From the NCBI GenBank assembly GCA_900542175.1, contig UQNC01000001.1:1-64000 (forward strand): a stretch of 64,000 nt of DNA, written 5' to 3'. The notes under the pieces are model-generated. The model had not been told where the DNA came from and ran no database searches. It saw nothing but the letters and a program-made list of their open reading frames with translations. This document shows positions 41,620 through 50,920 of the stretch, one piece after another; the first letter of the stretch is position 1; the number at the start of each line of letters is the position of its first letter. The position numbers and the translations under genes were made by a program. Source of the DNA: an uncultured Collinsella sp. Its GTDB lineage: Bacteria; Actinomycetota; Coriobacteriia; Coriobacteriales; Coriobacteriaceae.

Positions 41620-43314
41620 ATGGCAACTGTTGCCGCACCTATCGACGCCACGTCGACCGCCGCTTGGAAGGCGCTCGAGGCTCATCAGGAGAAGCTCGAG
41701 GCCGAGGGCATCGACCTCAAGGCCTGGTTCGCCGCCGATCCCGAGCGCGTGAACAAGCTGAGCTTTGACGCCGGTGACCTGCATTTCGATCTATCCAAGA
41801 ACCTGGTGACCGATGAGACCGTCAAGCTGCTGTGCGATTTGGCCCGCGAGGTTAAGCTCGAGGAGCGCCGCGAAGCCATGTTCTCCGGCGAGCACATCAA
41901 CACTACCGAGGACCGCGCCGTGCTGCACACCGCGCTGCGCCGCCCGGCGAGCGAGAAGGGCCAGCTCATCGTTGACGGCCAGGATGTTGTCGCCGACGTG
42001 CACGAGGTCCTCGACCGTATGTATGCCTTTGCCGAGCGCGTGCGCTCCGGTGAGTGGAAGGGCGTTACCGGCAAGAAGATCGAGCACCTGGTGTCCATCG
42101 GCATCGGCGGCTCCGATCTGGGCCCGGTCATGGCCTACGAGGCCCTGCGTCCCTACGCCGACGCCGGCATCGACTGCCGCTACATTTCCAACATCGATCC
42201 CAACGACCAGGCCGAGAAGCTCAAGGGCCTGGATCCCGAGACCACGCTCGTGATCATCGTCTCCAAGACCTTTACCACGCTCGAGACGCTTACCAACGCT
42301 CGCGAGGTCAAGACTTGGATGCTCGAGCAGCTCAAGGCCCAGGGCGCCATCGACGGCTCCGATGAGCAGAACGCCGAGGCTGTGGCTAAGCACTTTGTCG
42401 CCGTCTCTACCGCACTCGACAAGGTCGAGGCCTTCGGTATCGACCCGGCCAACGCCTTTGGCTTCTGGAACTGGGTCGGCGGCCGTTACTCCGTTGACTC
42501 CGCCGTGGGCCTGTCCCTGATCGTCGTGCTCGGTCCCGAGCGCTTCCAGCAGTTCCTCGAGGGCTTCCACGCCATCGACGAGCACTTCTGCAACACTCCG
42601 CTCGAGCAGAACGCCGTTGCGCTGATGGGCCTGCTCAATGTCTGGTACGTCAACTTCTTTGGCTCCAAGAGCCATGCCGTGCTGCCGTACTGCCAGTACC
42701 TGCATCGCTTCCCGGCTTACCTGCAGCAGCTCACCATGGAGTCCAACGGCAAGCATGTCCGTTGGGACGGCAGCGCCGTGACCTCCGATACCGGTGAGAT
42801 CTACTGGGGCGAGCCCGGCACCAACGGCCAGCACGCGTTCTATCAGCTGCTGCATCAGGGCACCGTGGTGGTTCCGGCCGACTTTATCGCCTTCGCCAAC
42901 ACCGCTAACCCGGCGACCGACGGTGGCCAGGACGTCCATGAGCTGTTCCTGGGCAACTTCCTCGCTCAGACCAAGGCGCTTGCTTTTGGTAAGACGGCTG
43001 ACGAGGTCCGTGCCGAGGGCACGCCCGAGCAAATCGTCCCGGCTCGCTGCTTTGAGGGCAACCGCCCGACGACCTCGATCTTCGGCGACACGCTGACCCC
43101 GTTCGCGCTTGGTGAGCTCATCGCCCTGTACGAGCACATCGTGTTTGTCGAGGGTACGGTTTGGGGTATCGACTCCTACGACCAGTGGGGTGTCGAACTG
43201 GGCAAGCAGCTTGCCAAGCAGATCACGCCTGCCTTCCACGACGACGCTGCCAAGGCCGAGCAGGACGCTTCGACCCAGGCGCTCATCGAGTTCTATCGCG
43301 CTCACCGCAAGTAG
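41620..43314 (+). CDS. pgi: Glucose-6-phosphate isomerase
   Basis: A 564-residue glycolytic isomerase interconverting glucose 6-phosphate and fructose 6-phosphate. Seen motifs: [28 protein letters not shown] (phosphate binding), [20 protein letters not shown] (signature, catalytic Arg), the catalytic Glu in [14 protein letters not shown], and the Lys in [10 protein letters not shown]. It is of the long, E. coli-like form. RBS GAGGAGG. It is monocistronic, with a strong terminator 35 nt downstream. Confidence 0.97.
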   Translation: MATVAAPIDATSTAAWKALEAHQEKLEAEGIDLKAWFAADPERVNKLSFDAGDLHFDLSKNLVTDETVKLLCDLAREVKLEERREAMFSGEHINTTEDRAVLHTALRRPASEKGQLIVDGQDVVADVHEVLDRMYAFAERVRSGEWKGVTGKKIEHLVSIGIGGSDLGPVMAYEALRPYADAGIDCRYISNIDPNDQAEKLKGLDPETTLVIIVSKTFTTLETLTNAREVKTWMLEQLKAQGAIDGSDEQNAEAVAKHFVAVSTALDKVEAFGIDPANAFGFWNWVGGRYSVDSAVGLSLIVVLGPERFQQFLEGFHAIDEHFCNTPLEQNAVALMGLLNVWYVNFFGSKSHAVLPYCQYLHRFPAYLQQLTMESNGKHVRWDGSAVTSDTGEIYWGEPGTNGQHAFYQLLHQGTVVVPADFIAFANTANPATDGGQDVHELFLGNFLAQTKALAFGKTADEVRAEGTPEQIVPARCFEGNRPTTSIFGDTLTPFALGELIALYEHIVFVEGTVWGIDSYDQWGVELGKQLAKQITPAFHDDAAKAEQDASTQALIEFYRAHRK

Positions 43315-43344
43315 TCTTTGTCTGCTGAGCTAGCTCATCGAAGA

Positions 43345-43377
43345 AGGGGCCCGTATCTGTTGGGATACGGGCCCTTT
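43345..43377 (+). terminator. Terminator of pgi
   Basis: An 11-bp GGGCCCGTATC stem with a short loop, then CCCTTTG. The T-run is short. Confidence 0.75.
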
Positions 43378-43498
43378 GCAATTTGCCATTTGTCCGCAAT
43401 CGTTCGGTGTGTTTTGCATTCGTCCTCAATTAATCCGTGTGAGGGACGCCCGCCTCGGATATGATGAAGCGCGATAAAAGCGATGCAGGGAGGCATAT

Positions 43499-44341
43499 AT
43501 GGCAATCAAAGCCATTGCGATGGATATCGACGGTACGCTCACCAATGACCAAAAGGTCATCAGTCCGCGCACGCGTGAGAAGTTGCTCGCGGCGCAGGAG
43601 TCGGGCATTAAGCTCATTTTGGCTTCGGGCCGTCCCGCATGGGGGCTGCATGCCTTGGCGCAGGAGCTCGACCTTCAAAACCATGACGGTCTGCTGGTGG
43701 CCTTTAATGGCGCGCATGTGGTCGACGCTCAGACCGATGAGGTCCTTTTTGACCAGGCCATGCCGGCTGACGAGCTGCACCGTCTGATTGATCACCTGCG
43801 TAATTTTGACGTGATCCCTATGATTTCGCTCGGTCGCGATCTGCACGTCGAGGACTCGTACCGCTGCATGATCACGCTGCCTGACGGCTCGCAGAAGAAT
43901 ATCGTCAAGTATGAGCGCGATGCCTGCGACCTTAAGATTCGCGAGGTGGAGAGCCTGCATGAGGTCGCTGATGCTTATCCCGTGGACAAGCTGCTCACTG
44001 CGGGCGACCCGGCCTATCTGCAAGCGCATCACGAGGAGATGTATGCGCCCTTTACTCAGACGCTTTCGGGCATGTTTACGGCTGACTGGTACTTCGAGTT
44101 TACGGCGCCCGGTATCGACAAGGCCCGTGCGCTCGAGGGTGCCCTGCCCAAGCTCGGCATCGATGCCAGCGAGGTCGTATCGTTTGGCGACGGCCAGAAC
44201 GACAAGTCCATGATTGAGTGGGCCGGCACCGGTGTTGCCATGGGCAACGCCGTCGATGAGGTTAAGGCTGTGGCCCAGATGGTGACCGCCAATAACAACG
44301 AAGACGGTATTGCGGTGGCGCTGGATAAGCTGCTGGGTTAG
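43499..44341 (+). CDS. Cof-type HAD-IIB phosphatase
   Basis: A 280-residue HAD phosphatase. Motif I AIAMDIDGTLTNDQ, motif II LILASGRPAWG, motif IV VVSFGDGQNDKSMIEWAG and ending NNNEDGIAVAL are those of Cof/YidA-like sugar-phosphate phosphatases. It is followed, in the same direction, by another HAD protein and a PfkB sugar kinase, so it may belong to a sugar-phosphate salvage set. RBS GGGAGG. Confidence 0.93.
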   Translation: MAIKAIAMDIDGTLTNDQKVISPRTREKLLAAQESGIKLILASGRPAWGLHALAQELDLQNHDGLLVAFNGAHVVDAQTDEVLFDQAMPADELHRLIDHLRNFDVIPMISLGRDLHVEDSYRCMITLPDGSQKNIVKYERDACDLKIREVESLHEVADAYPVDKLLTAGDPAYLQAHHEEMYAPFTQTLSGMFTADWYFEFTAPGIDKARALEGALPKLGIDASEVVSFGDGQNDKSMIEWAGTGVAMGNAVDEVKAVAQMVTANNNEDGIAVALDKLLG

Positions 44342-44362
44342 AATCGCCGATAATGCATGGTT

Positions 44363-44389
44363 CGGGCGTCTGCTTACAGGCGCCCTTTT
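44363..44389 (+). terminator. Terminator-like hairpin before the next HAD gene
   Basis: GGGCG/CGCCC stem with tail TTTTGTT. It ends only a few bases before the GGGAGGG ribosome site of the gene at 44405. Confidence 0.7.
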
Positions 44390-44404
44390 GTTAGGGAGGG
44401 TGCC

Positions 44405-45064
44405 GTGTCCGCATTTCCGTTCGACGCCGTTATCTTTGACATGGACGGCGTGATTGTCGATACCGAGTATTACTACCTGGGCGAGACTGCCGCGTTTGCC
44501 AAGGAGCTTGGGCTTAATCTGACTCAAGAGGAGTTGAATGGGCAGGTCGGTACCTCGCATCAGTTCTTCCTGCATTTGCTGGTCGATTGGTTTGAGCGCG
44601 CCGGTAAGGGGCATTTCACTGGCGAGGAAGCGTTGGCCCGTTGGGATGAGTGGGCGCATAAGCGTCCGCGCGACTATCAGGCTTTGATTAACCCAGGCGC
44701 CGTGGATACGATTCGAGAGCTGCCGCGCCGTGGCGTTCGCGTGGCGCTTGCCAGCTCGTCTCCCATGGTCAGCATCGAGGAAGTGCTCAATGCGTGCGGG
44801 CTGTCGGATGCCTTTGAGTATGTGGTGAGCGGCGAGCAGTTTAAGGAGAGCAAGCCCGAGCCCGACATCTACCTGCATGCGCTGGACCTGCTGGGGCTGC
44901 CCGCGAATCGCTGCTGCTGCGTTGAGGATTCGGTGCCTGGCATCACTGCCGGCAAGCGAGCCGGCCTGACAGTCATTGCCAAGCGCGAGGGGCGCTTTGG
45001 ATTTAGCCAGGATGCCGCGGACAAGATTATCGACCAGCTGCCGGAACTGCTGGAACTCGCGTAG
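44405..45064 (+). CDS. HAD-family phosphatase/phosphoglucomutase-like
   Basis: A 219-residue HAD subfamily IA protein. Motif I VIFDMDGVIVDTE, a four-helix cap, motif II RVALASSSPMVS, the Lys in FKESKPEPDIY and motif IV CVEDSVPGITAGK are intact. This pattern is shared by beta-phosphoglucomutases and small sugar-phosphate phosphatases. The start is GTG 44405 after GGGAGGG. A PfkB kinase gene follows 60 nt downstream. Confidence 0.9.
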   Translation: MSAFPFDAVIFDMDGVIVDTEYYYLGETAAFAKELGLNLTQEELNGQVGTSHQFFLHLLVDWFERAGKGHFTGEEALARWDEWAHKRPRDYQALINPGAVDTIRELPRRGVRVALASSSPMVSIEEVLNACGLSDAFEYVVSGEQFKESKPEPDIYLHALDLLGLPANRCCCVEDSVPGITAGKRAGLTVIAKREGRFGFSQDAADKIIDQLPELLELA

Positions 45065-45124
45065 ATCCTGGGCGGTACTGCTGTTACAACAGTAGCTCCG
45101 TTGGCATAAGAGAGAGGCGGCGTC

Positions 45125-45988
45125 ATGGCTTTTAACGTGAGCGCACTGGGGTTTGGCGACAACGTCGTCGACCGCTACGAGCATATCCACACGATGTATC
45201 CGGGTGGCAATGCGGTGAACTTTGCCGTGTATGCCAAGAAATGCGGAGCCGCGCGCTCCGCGTATATGGGCATCTTTGGTAATGATGCTGCTGCTGAGCA
45301 TGTGATTGCGAGTCTTGAGGATGAGGACGTTGAACTAGCCAAATGCAAGCAGCTCATCGGCGAGAACGGTGCGGCACGCGTTACTGTGGTTGATGGTGAT
45401 CGTGTCTTTCTTGGCTCCAACGAGGGCGGTATCCGTGGCGATGCGCGCTATGTCCTCGATCGCTTTGACCTTTCGTACATGAAGCAGTTCGATGTGGTTC
45501 ATTCGGGCAACTATTGCTTTACCGAGCGTGAACTTCCCAAGTTGAAGGCCGCGGGCATCACGGTTTCGTTTGACTTCTCGGACGATTCGACCGACGAGTA
45601 CTACGAGCAGATTGCTCCCTACGTTGACTTCGCGTTCTTTAGCGCGGCAGACGTTGCGAGCGAGGATGAGATTCGCGAGCGCCTTGCCTGGGTGAAGGGC
45701 TTGGGCCCATGTTTTGTGTCAGCAACGGCTGGCGCTGAGGGCTGCATTGCCTATGACGGCGAGCGTTACTATCGGCAGCATGCCAAGCCCGTGGCAGACA
45801 TGAAGGACACCATGGGTGCGGGCGACTCGTTCCTGACTTCGTTCCTGATGTGCTATCTCGATTCCGCCAAGCGTGGCGAGGATGGTGCCGAGGCCATCGA
45901 GCGCGCACTCGACTTTGCGGCGGGGTTTGCTTCGACCGTATGCGGCATGGAAGGCTCCTGGGGCCATGGAGCGCCGATTTCCGAATAG
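45125..45988 (+). CDS. frlD: PfkB-family kinase, fructoselysine 6-kinase-like
   Basis: A 287-residue ribokinase-family enzyme. It follows the FrlD pattern: GFGDNVVDRYEHI, then MYPGGNAVNFAVYAKKCG, DRVFLGSNEGG, VSFDFSDDS and the ATP/anion-hole motif KDTMGAGDSF with the catalytic Asp. FrlD phosphorylates fructoselysine from Maillard products. The partner deglycase FrlB is not in the window, so the assignment is by similarity only and another sugar amine is possible. It sits after two HAD phosphatase genes. Confidence 0.75.
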   Translation: MAFNVSALGFGDNVVDRYEHIHTMYPGGNAVNFAVYAKKCGAARSAYMGIFGNDAAAEHVIASLEDEDVELAKCKQLIGENGAARVTVVDGDRVFLGSNEGGIRGDARYVLDRFDLSYMKQFDVVHSGNYCFTERELPKLKAAGITVSFDFSDDSTDEYYEQIAPYVDFAFFSAADVASEDEIRERLAWVKGLGPCFVSATAGAEGCIAYDGERYYRQHAKPVADMKDTMGAGDSFLTSFLMCYLDSAKRGEDGAEAIERALDFAAGFASTVCGMEGSWGHGAPISE

Positions 45989-45995
45989 GTGAGCA

Positions 45996-46029
45996 GTCCC
46001 GGGGAGTCGAATTGTCACCTCCCCGGGAC
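45996..46029. terminator. Hairpin downstream of the PfkB gene
   Basis: A perfect 10-bp GTCCCGGGGA stem with a 14-nt loop. There is no T-run, and a MITE-like element follows. Confidence 0.6.
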
Positions 46030-46036
46030 CTCGTGT

Positions 46037-46258
46037 GCAAAAAATGCCGAATATGAGTACTGTCATTAATTTAGTAACAGCAAAATCGGCCCTTTGAGGC
46101 TCTGCTTGAGGTTCTGCAGCCGATTAAAACCTGGTAAATATGGCCTTGTCCATGTTAAAGCGCCTTGATAATGAACGGTTGTTCACTATCAAGGCATTGT
46201 TTTGACACAATGTAATGTTACTAGCTTTGCAACAGTACTCATATTTGGCATTTTTTGC
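46037..46258. mobile_element. MITE-like element, 222 bp with 27-bp terminal inverted repeats
   Basis: GCAAAAAATGCCGAATATGA opens the left terminal repeat (46037-46063); its complement closes the element (46232-46258), with one mismatch in 27. Inside there is no reading frame, but a second hairpin CCTTGATAATGAAC-GGTT-GTTCACTATCAAGG (about 46169-46200) is present. It is AT-rich compared with its neighbours. Size and ends fit a non-autonomous element; no clear target duplication was seen. Confidence 0.65.
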
Positions 46259-46267
46259 CCACCGGGG

Positions 46268-47050
46268 TCAGCGGAAGGCGAAAATGGAGCGTGAATTATC
46301 TAAAACGATCGATTCGATACTCTCCGCGGCGTAGTTTTTAAGTTCGGCAATGTGTCGGGAGGTACTTTTTAGCGATGCGACGAGCTGCTGCGCGCTTGTG
46401 TTTGATTGCTGGTCGAATGGTGCATCGGTCTCGAGCAGTAAACGGTCGAGTGGAATCTGTCGTGCGTATTCGCGACCGCGCTTGGTGGCGAGCATACGTT
46501 CGTTGACGGAAAAATGGCAGCCCGCATTACGCGCGCGGACGAGTTCGTCCGAAGTACCGCTAAACCAGTGGAAGATGATAACGGGGGAGTCGGGGTTTGG
46601 GATGAGTAATCCGTGCGATTCGAGGACGTCCAGTACGGTTCCTGCCGAACGAACGGCGTGAATTGATATCACGCGCCCGGTAAGAGGATGCTGCGCGAGT
46701 GTATCGCAGAGCCGGTCAAATGCCTGTATTTGTAGCGGCTCACTTCCGGCAAAACGAGCGGAAAAGTCGAGTCCCACCTCGCCGATGTAGCGCTCTTGGG
46801 CAGCAACTTCGCAAAGCAGATTGACTTCGACAGGACCGCACCGACCATCGGCGATCCACCAGGGATGGAGGCCGGCGCCCGCGATAATGTTTCGGTAGCG
46901 GCTGGCACGCTCGTTTGCGGCCAAAAAGTCGCGTGGATCGACGCCGCAATCAAATAGACCCAAGCCCAGTGCCGTCGCCTCATCGGCAACGGCGTCCGGG
47001 TGAACCATCAAATCAAGATGGCAGTGTGCATCAATTAACTGGGGCTCCAT
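46268..47050 (-). CDS. TatD-family metal-dependent hydrolase
   Basis: A 260-residue amidohydrolase-fold protein related to TatD DNases. IDAHCHLDL supplies the first metal ligands, GEVGLDFS the bridging Glu, ISIHAV and FHWFSG further His, and LLLETDAPF the Asp. The C-terminus is degenerate compared with classical TatD. It lies upstream of nothing on its strand and begins 15 nt after the tcdA-like gene, so the two likely form an operon. Confidence 0.88.
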   Translation of the reverse strand: MEPQLIDAHCHLDLMVHPDAVADEATALGLGLFDCGVDPRDFLAANERASRYRNIIAGAGLHPWWIADGRCGPVEVNLLCEVAAQERYIGEVGLDFSARFAGSEPLQIQAFDRLCDTLAQHPLTGRVISIHAVRSAGTVLDVLESHGLLIPNPDSPVIIFHWFSGTSDELVRARNAGCHFSVNERMLATKRGREYARQIPLDRLLLETDAPFDQQSNTSAQQLVASLKSTSRHIAELKNYAAESIESIVLDNSRSIFAFR

Positions 47051-47064
47051 CTCGGCGCGCTCCG

Positions 47065-47859
47065 CTAGTCCAGGCGTTGGCCGTCGGCGCGCACGCGCTC
47101 GGTGCCGCGGCCGCTGATCTGGCGGATAACCTCGCCGGCAATCATCTGGCCCATGATGGGCGGCATAAAGCTGGCGGTACCCAACTCGGTACGCTCGTGG
47201 ATGTTGGACGGGTCGCGGGGTTGGGTCTTAACCGATTCCTCGCAGCTAAACAGCACGTGCAGGCTTTTGATTCCGCGCTTCTTACATTCTTTGCGCATAA
47301 TGCGGCTCATGGGGTCACGTACCGTATCGAAGATGTCGGCAAAGCGGAGGCACTCGGGATGGAGTTTGTTGGCCCCGCCCATGGAGCTAACCAAACGAAT
47401 GTCGTGGTCCTGAGCATATTTGGCAATGGTGAGCTTGGCCGAGATGGTGTCGATGGCGTCGACGACGTAGTCGAGCTTGCCGCCCGTCTGCTCAAAAACG
47501 CTCGCAAAGAACTCGTCGATGTTGTCGCTCAGCAGGTATTCGGTGCGCTTGATAACGGTGGCGGCGGGATTGATATCGTGGATCATGGCTTCCATCACGT
47601 CCACTTTGCGCTTGCCGACGGTGCTGTGAAAGGCGATGGCCTGGCGATTGATATTGCTGGGCGCGATGATGTCCTTGTCCAGAATGACGAAATGACCGAT
47701 GCCGCCGCGGGCGAGTGCCTCGCAGCAATTGGAGCCCACGCCACCGCAGCCGAGCACCAGCACCGTGGCGGCGGCGAGTTTGTCGAGCGCCTCGCGGCCC
47801 ATGATGATTTCGAGCTTGGTATCGCGCGTCTCGACGAGAGCGGCAGCGGTTTCGGCCAT
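47065..47859 (-). CDS. tcdA: tRNA threonylcarbamoyladenosine dehydratase (ThiF/E1-like)
   Basis: A 264-residue E1-like ATPase. TcdA cyclises the t6A base at position 37 of tRNAs. The ATP-binding VLVLGCGGVGSNCCEALAR, DKDIIAPSNINRQ, and DAIDTISAKL are typical. The C-terminal zinc Cys pairs of some ThiF proteins are absent, as in TcdA. The ATG at 47859 is preferred because it lies 6 nt after GGAGG; an in-frame ATG two codons earlier is too close. Confidence 0.9.
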   Translation of the reverse strand: MAETAAALVETRDTKLEIIMGREALDKLAAATVLVLGCGGVGSNCCEALARGGIGHFVILDKDIIAPSNINRQAIAFHSTVGKRKVDVMEAMIHDINPAATVIKRTEYLLSDNIDEFFASVFEQTGGKLDYVVDAIDTISAKLTIAKYAQDHDIRLVSSMGGANKLHPECLRFADIFDTVRDPMSRIMRKECKKRGIKSLHVLFSCEESVKTQPRDPSNIHERTELGTASFMPPIMGQMIAGEVIRQISGRGTERVRADGQRLD

Positions 47860-47966
47860 AGACATCCTCCGATTGGGAAGCGAATCGTGTTTTAGCTATC
47901 GTCATTATAGGTAATCGCCCATAGGTTGCGATGGCGTTTGCTTTGATGTGGATTGAAGCATTTCGA

Positions 47967-48004
47967 TTAGATAGTTAGACAAACATCTAAATATCGAGTA
48001 TAGT
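47967..48004 (+). promoter_or_regulatory. Promoter and dyad operator of the sdpR/sdpI-like pair
   Basis: TTAGAT (47967-47972) and ATCTAA (47985-47990) form a dyad covering -35 TTAGAC (47975-47980). -10 TATAGT lies at 47999-48004 (18-bp spacer). This fits autorepression by the ArsR-type protein encoded next. Confidence 0.6.
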
Positions 48005-48038
48005 GTGCGCGTCATGAGAGATGATGAGAGGAGGTCTT

Positions 48039-48317
48039 ATGCCGGGAGAGGGCTTTAAGGCGCTTGCCGATCCAACGCGACGGCGCATTTTGGAGTTGCT
48101 GCGCGAGGGCAATTGCACGGCGGGGGAGCTTGCCGAGCATTTCGATATCAGTAAGCCGTCGCTGAGCCATCACTTGGCGACGCTCAAAAACGCCGGGTTG
48201 GTGACCGACGAGCGCCATGGCCAAAACATCGTATACAGCTTAAACACCACCGTCATGCAGGATTTAATTGGTTGGTTTATGGGCTTTACAAACACGGAAG
48301 GTGATAAGGATGAATAA
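48039..48317 (+). CDS. ArsR-family autorepressor (SdpR-like)
   Basis: A 92-residue winged-helix repressor: FKALADPTRRRILELLREG, the recognition helix in FDISKPSLSHHLATLKNAG, and the wing DERHGQNIVYSL. There are no metal-binding Cys pairs. The ISKPSLSHHL motif and the following SdpI-family gene (8-nt overlap) mark it as the SdpR type, which responds through its membrane partner SdpI. RBS GAGGAGG. Confidence 0.9.
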   Translation: MPGEGFKALADPTRRRILELLREGNCTAGELAEHFDISKPSLSHHLATLKNAGLVTDERHGQNIVYSLNTTVMQDLIGWFMGFTNTEGDKDE

Positions 48318-49014
48318 CGAAAACAAGGGCATTCACGCCACGGGGGTATCGCGGCGTGTGTGGATTGCGCTGATCGCTCTGTGCGTCGCCAATGTCGTAG
48401 CGCACCTCATGGTGATGCCGAGCCTGCCTGGGCAGATTCCCACGCACTGGGGCGCGAACGGAGCCGTCGACGGTTGGGGTCCCAGCTGGATGGCCTCCGC
48501 GCTCGGCGTGCTGCCTCTGGTGCTTCTCGCAATGTTCTGCGTGGTGCCGCGCATCGATCCCAAAGGTGAGGCATATCGAACCTCGGGCAAGTTCTATCAG
48601 GGCTTCGTAATCGCCTTCACCTTGTTCATGTGCGCCATAAGCTGGCTGGGAGAGCTTACGGTCTGGGGCGTGGTGCCGGCGGTCGGTTCGGTTAACGTGC
48701 TGATTTCCGGTGTTGTCGGTTTGCTGTTCATCGGCGTAGGCAACTACTTGCCGCGTGTGAAGCAGAACTATACGCTCGGTATCAAGACGCCTTGGGCGCT
48801 TGCCAATCCCGAGAACTGGCGCCGTACGCAGCGCTTTGGCGGTGCCTGCTTTATGGTGCTGGGCTTTGGCCTGATTGTGATGGGCGTGGCGGGTAGCGTG
48901 CTTTCGAGTGAAGTCGTCGCCGCGGTGATTGCGGTTCTGGCGTTTGGTTCGGTTGGAGCCGTCTACGTCTACTCGTATCTGCTGTGGCGCAAATCGCAGC
49001 GAGCCGCTCGCTAA
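48310..49014 (+). CDS. SdpI-family membrane protein (DUF1648 plus SdpI)
   Basis: A 234-residue membrane protein with about six TM helices. The N-terminal DUF1648 domain has PGQIPTHWGANGAVDGWG. The SdpI domain has NYLPRVKQNYTLGIKTPW and NWRRTQRFGG. In Bacillus, SdpI gives immunity to the SdpC killing peptide and sequesters SdpR. No sdpC-like gene is present here, so the pair may sense a peptide made by others. The start overlaps the repressor stop. Confidence 0.88.
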   Translation: MNNENKGIHATGVSRRVWIALIALCVANVVAHLMVMPSLPGQIPTHWGANGAVDGWGPSWMASALGVLPLVLLAMFCVVPRIDPKGEAYRTSGKFYQGFVIAFTLFMCAISWLGELTVWGVVPAVGSVNVLISGVVGLLFIGVGNYLPRVKQNYTLGIKTPWALANPENWRRTQRFGGACFMVLGFGLIVMGVAGSVLSSEVVAAVIAVLAFGSVGAVYVYSYLLWRKSQRAAR

Positions 49015-49080
49015 GGTTGCGGAAAACTAGCGTACGCAGTTCATAGTATGTTCCGGGGGAACTTTTCCCAGGTAGTATTA

Positions 49081-49107
49081 GGGGGTATGGGCAACCATGC
49101 CCCTACT
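49081..49107 (+). repeat. Hairpins in the ettA leader
   Basis: GGGGTATGG pairs with CCATGCCCC around a short loop, and a second GGGGAA/TTCCC stem lies about 20 nt earlier. They sit about 95 nt upstream of the ettA start, in a 185-nt leader. Confidence 0.45.
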
Positions 49108-49199
49108 TCGTTACGTTTCAGAGCTGGTTTTTCCATTTCGTTTCCACTAAAGCGAAACAAGAATAGGAAAACAGCAGGTAGAAAGGATAAAACAGGCAT

Positions 49200-50879
49200 A
49201 TGGCGGAGTTTATCTACCAGATGTATCAGGCTCGCAAGGCCCATGGCGACAAGGTGATCCTTGACGACGTGACCCTGAGCTTCTACCCCGGTGCCAAGAT
49301 CGGCGTTGTGGGTCCCAACGGCATGGGCAAGTCGACCCTGCTCAAGATCATGGCCGGCATCGAGGAGGTCTCCAACGGCGATGCCAGGCTCACCCCCGGC
49401 TACACTGTGGGCATCCTGCAGCAGGAGCCGCCGCTCGATGACGACAAGACCGTCATCGAGAACGTGCGCATGGCGTTTGGTGATATGATCGCCAAGGTCG
49501 ATCGCTTCAATAAGATCGGCGAGGAGATGTGCGACCCGGATTGCGACATGGACGCCCTCATGGCCGAGATGGGCAAGCTCCAGGACGAGATCGACGCCGC
49601 CGACGGCTGGGATATCGATTCCAAGCTCGGCCAGGCCATGGACGCCCTGCAGCTGCCCGATTCCGACATGCCGGTCAACGTGCTTTCCGGCGGCGAGCGT
49701 CGTCGCGTGGCCCTGTGCAAGCTGCTGCTCGAGGCTCCCGACCTGCTGTTGCTCGACGAGCCCACGAACCACCTGGACGCCGAGTCGATCCTGTGGCTCG
49801 AGCATTTCCTGCACAACTACCAGGGTGCAGTGCTGGCCGTCACGCACGACCGCTACTTCTTGGATAACGTTGCCGAGTGGATCTGCGAGGTCGACCGCGG
49901 CCACCTCTATCCCTACAAGGGCAACTACTCCACGTATCTGGAGACCAAGGCCGCCCGTATTGAGGCTCAGGGTAACCGCGACGCCAAGCTCGCCAAGCGC
50001 ATGGAGGCCGAGCTCGAGTGGGTGCGCAGCTCGCCCAAGGCCCGTCAGGCCAAGAACAAGGCCCGTCTGGCTCGCTACGAGGAGATGGAGGCCGAGGCCC
50101 GCGCAAGCCAGAAGCTCGACTGGACCGACATCCGCATCCCCGTTGGACCGCGTCTGGGCAACAAGGTGCTTGAGGCCCATCACCTGCACAAGGAGTTCGA
50201 CGGTCGCGTGCTCATCGACGACCTTTCGTTCACCCTGCCGCGCAACGGCATCGTGGGCGTCATCGGCCCCAACGGTGTCGGTAAGACCACGCTGTTCAAG
50301 ACCATCGTGGGTCTGGAGCCGCTGACTTCGGGCGAGCTCGAGGTGGGCGAGACCGTCAAGATCTCCTACGTCGACCAGAACCGTTCCGGCATCGACCCCG
50401 ATAAGAACCTATGGGAGGTCGTCTCGGACGGCCTGGACCACATGATGGTCGGCGAGACCGAGGTTCCGAGCCGCGCGTATGTGGCGAGCTTTGGCTTTAA
50501 GGGCCAGGACCAGCAGAAGCGCGCTGGCGTGCTCTCCGGCGGCGAGCGCAACCGTCTGAACTTGGCGCTTACGCTCAAGCAGGGCGGCAACCTGCTGCTT
50601 CTCGACGAGCCCACGAACGACCTCGACGTCGAGACGCTGTCCTCGCTCGAAGCGGCGCTGCTCGAGTTCCCGGGCTGCTCGGTGGTCATTAGCCACGATC
50701 GTATGTTCCTGGACCGCGTCGCCACGCACATTCTGGCGTGGGAGGGCACCGACGAGAATCCGGGCAACTGGTATTGGTTCGAGGGCAACTTCGAGGCCTA
50801 TCAGGCCAACCGCATCGAGCGCCTGGGCGAGGACGCAGCCCAGCCGCATCGTATCCACCGCAAGCTCACGCGTGACTAG
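49200..50879 (+). CDS. ettA: Energy-dependent translational throttle protein (ABC-F)
   Basis: A 559-residue ribosome-associated ABC-F ATPase with no membrane part. Two cassettes have Walker A GPNGMGKST and GPNGVGKTT, and signatures LSGGERRRVAL and LSGGERNRLNL. The Walker B motifs are LLLLDEPTNHLDAES and LLLLDEPTNDLDVET. The inter-domain linker and arm (about 240-320, basic and helical) carry the P-site-interaction motif. Full-length similarity to EttA, including NWYWFEGNFEAYQANR, supports the name. It binds the E site and tunes translation to energy state. Confidence 0.95.
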   Translation: MAEFIYQMYQARKAHGDKVILDDVTLSFYPGAKIGVVGPNGMGKSTLLKIMAGIEEVSNGDARLTPGYTVGILQQEPPLDDDKTVIENVRMAFGDMIAKVDRFNKIGEEMCDPDCDMDALMAEMGKLQDEIDAADGWDIDSKLGQAMDALQLPDSDMPVNVLSGGERRRVALCKLLLEAPDLLLLDEPTNHLDAESILWLEHFLHNYQGAVLAVTHDRYFLDNVAEWICEVDRGHLYPYKGNYSTYLETKAARIEAQGNRDAKLAKRMEAELEWVRSSPKARQAKNKARLARYEEMEAEARASQKLDWTDIRIPVGPRLGNKVLEAHHLHKEFDGRVLIDDLSFTLPRNGIVGVIGPNGVGKTTLFKTIVGLEPLTSGELEVGETVKISYVDQNRSGIDPDKNLWEVVSDGLDHMMVGETEVPSRAYVASFGFKGQDQQKRAGVLSGGERNRLNLALTLKQGGNLLLLDEPTNDLDVETLSSLEAALLEFPGCSVVISHDRMFLDRVATHILAWEGTDENPGNWYWFEGNFEAYQANRIERLGEDAAQPHRIHRKLTRD

Positions 50880-50920
50880 GTTTATTGCTGGTTTGGTTAC
50901 GTAACATCAACAAATAAAAA

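Noticed and set aside
45996..46258. One simple terminator for the PfkB gene
   Set aside because: The first hairpin has no T-run, and the following 27-bp inverted ends are 168 bp apart, too far for a terminator; a MITE-like element explains them better.
49048..49257. Leader peptide upstream of ettA
   Set aside because: The frame overlaps the ettA start, lacks a ribosome site and is rich in rare composition; the hairpins alone do not prove attenuation by a peptide.
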